Source: Agrostemma githago
Lineage: Eukaryota; Streptophyta; Magnoliopsida; Caryophyllales; Caryophyllaceae
DNA: 64,000 bases
Assembly: GCA_958450325.1 (NCBI GenBank)
Contig: OY288259.1
Coordinates: 28,328,734 to 28,392,733 of the forward strand
Direction: 5' to 3'
This document shows positions 9,657-19,263 of this stretch, in pieces (within the stretch, counting starts at the first letter, position 1; each line of letters starts with the position of its first letter). Made by a program: the position numbers and the translations under genes. Below the pieces are notes generated by a model. It made no database searches and was not told the origin of the DNA. It was given only the letters and a program-made list of their open reading frames with translations.

Positions 9657-11193
9657 CAAGATTTCGACATGCAAAAATCCATGATGGATATGCAATGGAG
9701 TACTCAAGAAATGGCAAGAAACCAACAAGAGTTCTTTGCTTATGTTCAAAGGGATAACATAGCACGAGATGCTCATACAAAGATGCTTGAGACCCAAATA
9801 TCTCAACTTGCTTCGGGAAGCTCTTCAAGACAAAAGGGGCAACTACCTCCTCAAGGCGAAACACCGAAATTTGAGCATGTAAATGCTATTACTACGAGGA
9901 CTGTACATCTTATGAACCCCCTTAGCCCCTAGTGAGCAAGAACTAATGCAAGAAGTTACACCCCCCTCTCAAGACAATTCAAGCAAGGAAAGTCCAATGG
10001 AGGAGCAAGTCTTATGGGAGATTGAGAAACCCATTGAAGACAACCCTCCCCCACTTCAAGGTAAAGACAAGGGTAAAAGGAAAGTGTCATTTGAGGAGTC
10101 CACCCCTATCGAGCAAAACGAAGTTCATATCAAGTTGCCTTTCCCAACAAGGCAAATGATGACTAAGGTGGATACTCAATACGACAAGTTCCTTAGTATT
10201 GTGAAGAAATTGGATGTGAGTGTCCCGTTTACCGAGCTACTTACCCAAATCCCGGCATATGGAAGATTTATGAGAGAAATCTTCGCTAGGAAGAGATCCG
10301 TCGACAAGGAAGAGACCATAACGTTCACGAGGGTGGTGAGCGAGCTTATTCAAGGTTCCACGCTTCCGAAGTTGAAGGATCCGGGTAGTTTCTGGATCCC
10401 TTGCACCATAGGCAATTTCATGATCGAGAAAGCGTTATGTGACTTGGGCGCGAGTGTGAGCATCATTCCTTACTCTATTTGTTGCCGACTCGGGATGAAG
10501 GAGTTAAAACATACTTCCGTGACACTCCAAATGGCCGATAGTTCATTCAACCAACCATTGGGGATGTTAGAGGATGTGCCGATAAGGATCGGAAAGTTCT
10601 TCATTCCAGTTGACTTCTTAGTGCTCGCTATGCCGGAAAATGCTATCACTCCCATTATTCTTGGGCGCCCGTTTCTACACACCGCCGGTGCCATGATCGA
10701 TGTGAAGAACGGTACGATCACCTTCAAGTTAGGCGAAGAAAGGTTAGTGTTTGACCTCCAAGGCAACACTTCGCCCACCAACGATGAGTCTTGCAATATG
10801 ATCCATGCCACGAAAGACATCGATCTAGGGGATGAGCCGGGACAAAGCTTGAAGAACAATTCCTATGAGCTCGAGGATGATAACTCCGAGATTGGGGCGG
10901 ATGAATGCCCATGTGCTTTGCTTGATTTAAAGTGCAATGACAATAAGAGAGATGAGCCTCCCTAGGGGCCACATGAAGATCGGTGGACATTTGGGTATAT
11001 CCCGAAGGATCAAAAGTACAAGTTCAAGCCATTGAACTTAGAAGATCGGGAAGCCCCGGGAACGTCGAGACAAGGTCATGGAGAACCTTGGTATGTGGAT
11101 TCTTATATAACTAGCTTGATTGAAGACTTTGCTAGAGCCTTCGATTTGTTTCTCCGTGCCCTTGATGGAGATGGAACTAGTTATTGTTGTTGA
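9657..11193 (+). pseudogene. Athila B gag C-terminus and protease, broken
   Basis: Matches residues from DFDMQKSMMDMQ onward of the Athila gag-pro; the capsid and zinc knuckle are missing because of the breakpoint at 9656/9657. Frame 1 runs to about 9900, where one base is missing relative to 17980 and the frame shifts. The protease part runs from 9946, with the DLGASVSIIPYS active-site motif near 10443 and IILGRPF near 10657. TAG at 10963-10965 replaces a TTG present in the sister copy (19030). The frame then continues to TGA at 11191-11193 with the conserved SLIEDFARAFDLFLRALDG end. Athila proteases characteristically have DLGA rather than DTGA. Confidence 0.8.
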
Positions 11194-11251
11194 AGAAAAA
11201 GATTGAAGAATGCACCATCCTTGGTTTGACGGAGTTCCACAAGAACCGTCT

Positions 11252-11256
<5 letters not shown>

Positions 11257-11325
<69 letters not shown>
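11257..11325. repeat. AT microsatellite, 69 bp
   Basis: Uninterrupted TA dinucleotides, about 34 units. The same place in the sister element (19327-19343) has only 17 bp. Confidence 0.95.
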
Positions 11326-11329
<4 letters not shown>

Positions 11330-11550
11330 TTCTTGTAGTTAGTTTAAGTTTTGTGATATTCTTTGTTATTTGGATTATTGATGAGCATTGTGAGGGAGAG
11401 AATTTGATGAGTGTTTAAGCTTTGTTTGATAGGTGAAGTGAAAGTGATTCCTAGATAGGAATGGTTGATGATAGAGCTTGGATTGTGAGTAAGGAATTCG
11501 GTTTTTGAAGCTTAAGATAAGCGTTTGGGGTTTTGGAGATGAAGAAGACC

Positions 11551-11740
11551 CTTCCCGGGCGGGTTGAGAGCTTCCCGACCGGGACGGGTGTGTCGTCCCG
11601 ACCGGGAAGGAGCCATCCCGATCGGGATGGGGGTACCAAAAATCGAGTCTCCTGGAGTGTCATCCCGATCGGGAAGGGAGCTTCCCGACCGGGACGGGTG
11701 TATCATCCCGACCGGGACCATCCATCCCGACCGGGATGAT
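11551..11740. repeat. TCCCGAYCGGGA palindrome cluster
   Basis: About eight CG-centred palindromes, for example CATCCCGATCGGGATG near 11616 and TCCCGACCGGGA copies, spaced 20-30 bp. The cluster recurs at 19569-19758. Confidence 0.85.
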
Positions 11741-12153
11741 CCCCTGCTCCTCTTTTGGCCTCTTCTTCGTCATGTAAGCCCACCCAACCATTATATACCC
11801 CCTCCCAACCTCCCTACCTATCCTTGCTCTTATCATATGCCCCATATACTTCATTTTCTTACCCTCACTTCATTTCCTATCCACTTTACACCGACTCTCG
11901 CATCAAATCCCACCCCTACCATTACTACCTTTACCGTGAGTTATTCTCAAGTTTGAAGCGAGATGACAACGAAGAAGACAAGCTACGTACCTATAATGAT
12001 CATTGAGACGATGGAGCGAGTGAGTTGCTAGCCGATGGGTATGGTAACTATCCTTACTTTTCCGTCTTTTGTCGCTTGTTTTCCCATGATTGCCCCCTTC
12101 CCGTTGAGTCATGGTGTCTTGGTGGCCTTCGAGGCCATAGTATGGTTACTCCC

Positions 12154-12281
12154 GATTCTTGATGATGTGACTACGTCGAGAGTCAATCGAGAAATCCAAA
12201 TTTACAAGATTTCACCCCTTTTTTAGGAAGTAGTCGGATTCGGGCGGAATCCGGGCTAGGTGACTTGATTACACCTAGCCC
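12154..12281 (+). other. Pair of conserved hairpins, Athila B element 1
   Basis: Hairpin at 12154-12184: arms GATTCTTGATG and CGTCGAGAGTC pair with three G-U wobbles around loop ATGTGACTA. Hairpin at 12253-12281: arms GGGCTAGGTG and CACCTAGCCC around loop ACTTGATTA. A third weak copy, GGTG-ACTTGACTA-CACC, follows near 12356. Confidence 0.65.
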
Positions 12282-13288
12282 TCCCCTCCCATTTCCTTTT
12301 ATTTCTTTCTTTTTATTTTCTTCCCCCATCCATATCTTTTCTCGTCTCGGCCCATGGTGACTTGACTACACCCCGGCCGGACACATTTTACCCTTTTCTT
12401 CATCTTTTTTTTTTATTATAGCTTTATTTTCGTGGTTTTTTTCTTTCCTTTTGTCTCTCCGCACACTACGATCGAGCATGAGGACATTGCTCGGTTTAAG
12501 TGTGGGGGAGCGATATTCTATCATAGATAAGTTTATTTTCGTAGTTTTTCGAAAAAAATATTTTAAAAACCCTAAAAATTTGAAAATTTTTCACAAAAAT
12601 CAAAAAGATTTTGTTTTTGTGTCTTTTTCTAATGTGTGGTTATGTCGTGGTTTTGTTTTGTCGTGCGTGTTTTGCCTCCCTTTTTTCTCTTAGGTCGCCT
12701 AATCGCTGCTAACTTTGGAAAGCTTTCAAGACATCCGGTAACGCCTTTTATCCCTTTTTCCTCTTTACTTCTTGTGATGTTCGGAGGAGATTTGTGATGA
12801 TGTGTGCTCGGGAGGAGCTTTTTAAAGTTTGGTGTTGGTTGGTTGCTTATTTGGAAATTAGGAGTGGTGTTTGTTTTGTTTATGTGTTTGTTTATCCTTG
12901 TTTTGTTTTGTTATCTTTTGTCTCTTTTTCTTTCATTTTCGTCGTGTCTTCGTTTTGTGTTGTGTTAGTTGTGTCTTTTGTGTGTAAAAGGTTTTCGAAA
13001 ACCCGGTTTAGAGGCTAGTGTGCAAGGGTCTACTTTCCCTTTCTAGTAGTGTAAATCTAGTCTTGGACTTAGGTCTAGTAGAATGACCCTAAATCAATGA
13101 TTTCGTTGGTCCTTTACCTTGAGTCCACCTAGCTTACTAGGGATTTACTACGGGATTTGCACTTTTGACCATTATGACCACCCACGGTGTGAAAAGGCCT
13201 TGGTTACCGAGTCTCGTCCCTTAGGTGACCGTGTTTGGGATTGTTTGATTAGTCCAAGTTCTCCACCTTTTTGTGGGTTTGAAAGGGG

Positions 13289-13722
13289 ATGCGCACCCCC
13301 GACATACCCATTCCCCTACCTCCTACGCATGTCCACACAATAAAATTGCAAATTGTTGAAATCATCTTTCTTGTTACACAAAGAAATGCCAAAAAGCCAA
13401 ATCATGCCAAAAAGGGCAAAGAAAAGAAAGAAAATGAAAGAAAGAAAAGAATGAAGAAAAAGAAAAGGCACAAAAGCCAAAAAGAAAATAGAAAAGAAGA
13501 AAAAGAAATGGCATGGCAACAAACAAGGCAAAAATACAAAAAGAAAAGAGTGCCAAAAGAAAACCCGTCTCTCAAAAAGAAGCCCTACATCTCAAAATAA
13601 GCCTTTTACCGATTATTACTGTGAAGAGCCTACCAAAGGACCGAGTCCCTAGGAAGGATGATAGCGGTGATGGTCGGTCTTCCCTCACTTTGCAAACATT
13701 TCCACCTTTTTACTTGGACTAG
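13289..13722 (+). CDS. Possible lysine-rich ORF remnant (two overlapping frames)
   Basis: Frame 13289-13600 gives a basic peptide with RHKSQKENRKEEKEMAWQ; frame 13513-13722 gives KRKPVSQKE and LPKDRVPRKDDSG. In the Athila A copy (4347-4036, minus) both parts are in one frame, so here a frameshift may separate them. The sister copy at 21305-21738 encodes the same peptides. Coding status is uncertain. Confidence 0.2.
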
Positions 13723-14224
13723 TTGGGCGGTTTTGGGCACGGGACGACCCTCTTGGCTCATCGCTAAAGGGGGAGGGGTCTCACTTACCTACAGTGTCGA
13801 CTAACACCGTGGTTCATCACTTTCCATCCCGCCGATCGTCCCGTATTACGTTCTTAGAAAGTTAGGAGGAATCTAGGTAAGTTGCCAACATTTTTGTTGC
13901 TTTATCGTCATACTATTAGGGTTTAGTTCACCTTGTTTTGTAATGCTAGCTTGGGAACGTTGTCACTTGCCTCGAGTCCTAAACCGGTGCTTCTTTCACC
14001 GCTTGTTTGAGGGAAGCGTTATTTGTTTTCTTTTGGGTGCAACCAATTATGTGTTTGTTGTATGTTTGTTTGTTTATGTGTTTTGTGTCCGGTTGCATCC
14101 ACGATTTTGTCGCAAGAGCCGACTTGCCTTGCGGAGTGCACTTTTCCTCTAAGTGTACTCGCGTGAGTTGAAAGGGGGTAGGGTGCGCTAATACCCACTC
14201 GGCTAGTTTAGTAGTTAGTATGTG

Positions 14225-14262
14225 CTTACTCGACGGCGAGTAAGGGTTAAGTGTGGGGGAGT
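14225..14262 (+). other. Pre-PPT hairpin and polypurine tract, element 1
   Basis: Arms CTTACTCG (14225-14232) and CGAGTAAG (14237-14244) with loop ACGG; other copies have loop AGGG with the same arms. AAGTGTGGGGGAGT follows and abuts the LTR at 14263. Confidence 0.75.
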
Positions 14263-15893
14263 TGATAAGTGTAGTTTGTAGTGCCTATTTTACTATGTTT
14301 TGGTCCCATTTTCCTTGTGGAATCGCTCCTTGGGAGCGGTTTATGGGCTACTTATTCTTCCTCTAGTTCGTTTCAGGTTCCTGAGACCATTCTCGAAGAG
14401 TTGGAACGATTCCGACTCGATACATACACATTTTGGAGCCAACAAAGTGAAGGAACGATCACTCGGTGCCTTGGATTCGATCCCGAGACCTCGAGACCCG
14501 ATCCCGAGCCTCCGAGACCCGATCCCGAGTCCCGAGAATCGATGAGAAACCCATGAGAGGCAAGGAGGGATTAAAAGGAGCTTAAAGGAGGCCTACAAGG
14601 CTCAACCGGGTCGGGATGGCCTCAACCGGTCCCGGTTGAGGTCCACAAAAGACACGCCTACTGACCTGGGTCCGTCCCGGTCGGGACCATCCCGTCCCGG
14701 TCGGGACCGATCCGTCCCGGTCGGGACCACATAGCTGCTGCGCGTGACTTCTTTACTCTTCCTCCTTCATTCTTGTACCCATATAAATACTTCCCTCTTG
14801 TATTGTTTATAGAGGATACCTTACATTAGACTCTCTTAAGCCTCTCTACAACTTTATAAACCCTAGATTTAGAGTTCATCCAATTAGTTTTAATCTTCCT
14901 TTAATCTTCCTTTAATCTTAGTTTAATCTAGTTGTAATTAGTCTTGTATTAAGTGGGTTCTTGAAGATTTCTCCAAGCTTGACATCCTTGGAGTTGATTT
15001 GGGTTCTTATTTATACAAGATTGCATCTTTCTCTTCATTTTGTTGTTGGTATAATCTTCTCTACTCTTGTTCTTGTTTATTTAATCTAGTTTCAATTTTT
15101 TTATATTGTTCTTGTTATTGTTCTTATTGTTCATAATGGATGTTTGGTTTGTGATGTTGTTTTCTCTTATTATTGTTGGTTTCTTCTTGATAATGAGTAA
15201 GTAGTCTCCTTGTGGGGTTAGTAGGGGGATTAAGTTTAGATTATGGGTGATTAGGGTTTGATTAGGGGTAAAGGTAACTCTTTTGTTGTTAGTCACATAA
15301 TGGGAACTCTATGTGTTTGTTGATTTTCTTGTGTGAGTAGTAGTGGCCAATGCTCCCCATACTTGTGCTCATCTTCTCATTGTTTGTCTATTTTGTGGAT
15401 GTGTTGAGGTTAGTCGTAGACACGAGAGTGCGGACTAGGGGTTAGACGCGAGAGCGCGAACCTACCTCGACGTTGGTCTACGTAGCGAGAGCCCGGACCG
15501 ACTCTGGCAACTAGGGGACACCTATACCCTTGATCACCCAATTACCCATCTACACTTATGAACCCGACCTACCCCACTTCCCTTTATATTTGATTTGTTA
15601 TCCTAGTTATATATCATTCCTATAGTTTCATTGTTTAGTTAGTCTCTAGTTATTCCTTTTAATCTTGTTATAGCTAGTTCATTGTTAGTCCACTTCCTTC
15701 ATCTCCAACCATCATAGTTTACCAATTATCGCTTTCTTTGTGTTTGTTTGGTGATTTAGTCTCGTTTTTAGGCCGACCTAGTCTAAACTTTGCAATACCG
15801 TCTCCGTGGATACAATCCCGACATACCCTAGCTACCCACTAGGATTAGCCGGTTATATTATTGACGGTGGGACGTGACAAATCCTTGCTATCA
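14263..15893 (+). mobile_element. Athila-type LTR B1 (shared, middle of array)
   Basis: 1631 bp, TGATAAGTGTAGTTTG to CTTGCTATCA. It serves as 3' LTR for the chimeric element to its left and 5' LTR for the element to its right. It is nearly identical to LTR B2 (22279-23888) but has one more TCCCGGTCGGGACC unit in its palindrome cluster. Confidence 0.9.
14593..14788 (+). promoter_or_regulatory. LTR B1 promoter region
   Basis: A 10-bp-arm inverted repeat (CCTCAACCGG and CCGGTTGAGG, 2-nt spacer, about 14620-14641) and three TCCCGGTCGGGA copies (to about 14731) precede TATAAAT at 14782-14788. Confidence 0.55.
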
Positions 15894-15896
15894 ATT

Positions 15897-15914
15897 TGGC
15901 ATCTTTGTCGGGGA
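15897..15914 (+). other. Decayed primer-binding site
   Basis: TGGCATCTTTGTCGGGGA differs at 4 of 18 positions from the tRNA-Asp complement at 29662. Three of the four are C-to-T or G-to-A changes. Priming from this copy should be poor. Confidence 0.8.
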
Positions 15915-16068
15915 CGGTGCATTGTTTAGACTTAGTTGCTTATAGCTAGACTTTGTTACCCCTCTTTGTGCTCTTCTATCATCTAGTGTGCATATTTTAG
16001 ACTTTTTTTCTTTGTTTTTACCGCTTTCTTTTCTCTTTGTCTCTAGTTGTGCTTGTTTATTGTCGTTG

Positions 16069-16091
16069 CCTAGTGCCCATAAAGCACTAGG
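16069..16091 (+). other. Leader hairpin before gag, element 2
   Basis: CCTAGTGC and GCACTAGG arms with loop CCATAAA, 30 nt before the gag ATG. Confidence 0.7.
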
Positions 16092-16121
16092 TGTTCTCAC
16101 GTTTGCTTAAGTGTGTAGTGT

Positions 16122-19100
16122 ATGCCTAGGAGGGGAGGCGACTTCTTTCTCTTCAATCCAGAGCCGGAAAGACTCTTTCGAGCCTTTCGCCAACGGACGA
16201 TTGACCGGGTTAGAATCTCTCAACCAAGCGCTAGCAATACCCATCAAGAGCAAGCTCAAGGAACCGACTTTAGCGAGTCACCTCGAGAGACGGCCGGAGG
16301 GACCTTCATCAATCCCTTCGGTAATTCTAGTCCTAGTTTCCCCTCTACATCTTCTTCAACACCGTCTACACCATCTTCTCCCGCAAATCCAATCATGCCG
16401 AAGTTTTCATCTCACTCCACTTTTACCGAGGATGTCTTGCCGGGACCGAGTGCTTTACCGGCCGCATATGCCGGAAATTTTGTGGCAAAGACTCAATTTA
16501 TCCAACTTGTGGAGAGGAATCAATTTAGTGGTTTGCCCACCGAAGACCCGCACCAACACATGGAGACCTTCTCCGATTATTGTGACGCTATCTCTCAAAC
16601 CGGGGTTACTCAAGATGAAATTCGTTGGGTACTTTTCCCTTTCTCTCTCATTGGAAAAGCGAAGAAATGGATCAAGAGTCTCGATCGGGCAACCATGGGA
16701 ATTGATACATGGAAGAAACTTGCATTGGCGTTCTACCAAAAATTTTACCCAACGGGATGAAGAGAGCCTTTATGAAGCTTGGGAGCGGTTTAAATCTTTG
16801 GTGAGATCGTGCCCCCACCATGGACTTTCACAATGGTTCTTAGTCCAACAATTTTGGAACGGTCTATCTGAGGACTCAAGAGCTATACTTAATATGGGCT
16901 CCAATGGTAGGTTCACCGAGGTCGATGACGATCAAACTTGGGCAAGAATCGAGGAGATGGCGGTTCATAATTCACAATACTCAAGGCCTAGGAAGGCAAA
17001 TCGGGGAGGTAGGCACGAGGTTGATGCTATTACTCAATTAAGCATTGACCTTGGAGCTCAATTGAAAACACACATGGAGACTATTGACAAGAAGCTCCAA
17101 AGCCACCTCAACCAAGTCCAAGGCACTAGTTCCTCCAACCAACACTTTATTCAAGAAGGGAATGCTTTGGGATTTGCACCTCCTTTGCCTTATTATGGGA
17201 TGTGTGATACTTGTGGAATCGTTGGTCATGATCCTATGCATTGTCGGGGAAGTATTGAGCAAGTGAACGCCTTTTAAGCGTTCAAGCAAGGTGCCTCCTA
17301 TTCTAATCAATACCAAGCTTCCAATCAAGTCCCTCAACAACAAGCTATGCAACCTCGTCCCTATGTTCCACCTCCCTTAAGGGACAACAATCAAGGTTAT
17401 CAAGGTTATGTGGGTAATCCAAGACCCTTCAACAACTTCAAGCAAAATAACCAAGGTACCTTTCACAACAACAATCAAGGGTTCCAACAAGGGAACTTCA
17501 ATCAAGGTGGTTTCCAAGGACAACAAAACCACAACCAAGGGTATCAAAATCACAACCATGGCAACAATCAAGGCCTTAATCAAGGCAATTCTCATGGGTT
17601 CCAAGGGAACCGTCAACAACAAACAACTCAAGGTCAACAACAACAAAGCAAGCCTAGGAGCCGGTCTCCTATTCATGATTACGGTACTCCATTAGCCCTC
17701 ACCGATACTCCGCATAATCCACAATCTCCACCTCAAGATTTCGACATGCAAAAATCCATGATGGATATGCAAAGGAGTACTCAAGAAATGGTAAGAAACC
17801 AACAAGAGCTCTTTGCTTATGTTCAAAGGGATAACATAGCACGAGATGCTCATACGAAGATGCTTGAGACCCAAATATCTCAACTTGCTTCGGGAAGCTC
17901 TTCAAGACAAAAGGGGCAACTACCTCCTCAAGGCGAAACACCGAAATTTGAGCATGTAAATGCTATTACTACGAGGAGTGGTACATCTTATGATCCCCCT
18001 TAGCCCCTAGTGAGCAAGAACTAATGCAAGAAGTTACACCCCCCTCTCAAGACAATTCAAGCAAGGAAAGTCCAATGGAGGAGCAAGTCTTATGGGAGAT
18101 TGAGAAACCCATTGAAGACAACCCTCCCCCACTTCAAGGTAAAGACAAGGGTAAAAGGAAAGTGTCATTTGAGGAGTCCACCCCTATCGAGCAAAACGAA
18201 GTTCATATCAAGTTGCCTTTCCCAACAAGGCAAATGAAGACTAAGGTGGATACTCAATACGACAAGTTCCTTAGTATTGTGAAGAAATTGGATGTGAGTG
18301 TCCCGTTTACCGAGCTACTTACCCAAATCCCGGCATATGGAAGATTTATGAGAGAAATCTTGGCTAGGAAGAGATCCGTCGACAAGGAAGAGACCATAAC
18401 GTTCACGAGGGTGGTGAGCGAGCTTATTCAAGGTTCCACGCTTCCGAAGTTGAAGGATCCGGGTAGTTTCTCGATCCCTTGCACCATAGGCAATTTCATG
18501 ATCGAGAAAGCGTTATGTGACTTGGGCGCGAGTGTGAGCATCATTCCTTACTCTATTTGTTGCCGACTCGGGATGAAGGAGTTCTTCCGTGACACTCCAA
18601 ATGGCCGATAGTTCATTCAACCAACCATTGGGGATGTTAGAGGATGTGCCGATAAGGATCGGAAAGTTCTTCATTCCAGTTGACTTCTTAGTGCTCGCTA
18701 TGCCGGAAAATGCTATCACTCCCATTATTCTTGGGCGCCCGTTTCTACACACCGCCGGTGCCATGATCGATGTGAAGAACGGTACGATCACCTTAAAGTT
18801 AGGCGAAGAAAGGTTAGTGTTTGACCTCCAAGGCAACACTTCGCCCACCAACGATGAGTCTTGCAATATGATCCATGCCACGAAAGACATCGATCTAGGG
18901 GATGAGCCGGGACAAAGCTTGGAGAACAATTCCTATGAGCTCGAGGATGATGACTCCGAGATTGGGGCGGATGAATGCCCATGTGCTTTGCTTGATTTAA
19001 AGTGCAAAGACAATAAGAGAGATAAGCCTCCCTTGGGGCCACATGAAGAACGGTGGACGTTTGGGTATATCCCGAAGGATCAAAAGTACAAGTTCAAGCC

Positions 19101-19263
19101 ATTGAACTTAGAAGATCGGGAAGCCACGGGAACGTCGAGACAAGGTCATGGAGATCCTTGGTATGTGGATGCTTATATAACTAGCTTGATTGAAGACTTT
19201 GCTAGAGCCTTCGATTTGTTTCTCCGTGCCCTTGATGGAGATGGAACTAGTTATTGTTGTTGA
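16122..19263 (+). pseudogene. Athila B gag-pro, decayed
   Basis: Starts MPRRGGDFFLFNPEPERLF at the ATG of 16122 like the intact copy at 29872. The capsid domain (FVAKTQFIQLVERNQF onward) runs until about 16748, where some 50 bp are missing relative to the intact copy and the frame shifts. The rest of the capsid (EAWERFKSLVRSCPHH), the CX2CX4HX4C knuckle near 17210 and the start of the Q/N-rich part continue in the new frame up to TAA at 17275-17277 (CAA in intact copies). Further breaks are TAG at 18001-18003 and a small deletion near 18583, just after the DLGASVSIIPYS protease motif. The second protease part (IILGRPF) and the SLIEDFARAFDLFLRALDG end follow to TGA at 19261. No reverse transcriptase or integrase. 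Confidence 0.9.

Larger units (their letters stand above)
11194..14262 (+). mobile_element. 3' non-coding region of Athila B element 1
   Basis: About 3 kb without a convincing gene, nearly identical to 19264-22278. In order it holds an AT microsatellite, a palindrome cluster (11551-11740), two 9-nt-loop hairpins (12154-12184 and 12253-12281), a TTTTCGAAAA-centred inverted repeat (about 12990), a purine tract (13377-13600), a strong splice-donor-like TAGGTAAGT (about 13875) and the hairpin plus polypurine tract at its end. Confidence 0.8.

Noticed and set aside
9348..9864. Antisense frames over palindrome clusters with repeated PIGMxPSRSG-like peptides (also 33173-33728, 44686-45194)
   Set aside because: Palindromes read similarly on both strands in several frames, so open frames with repeat peptides arise by composition. 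No start or conservation supports them.
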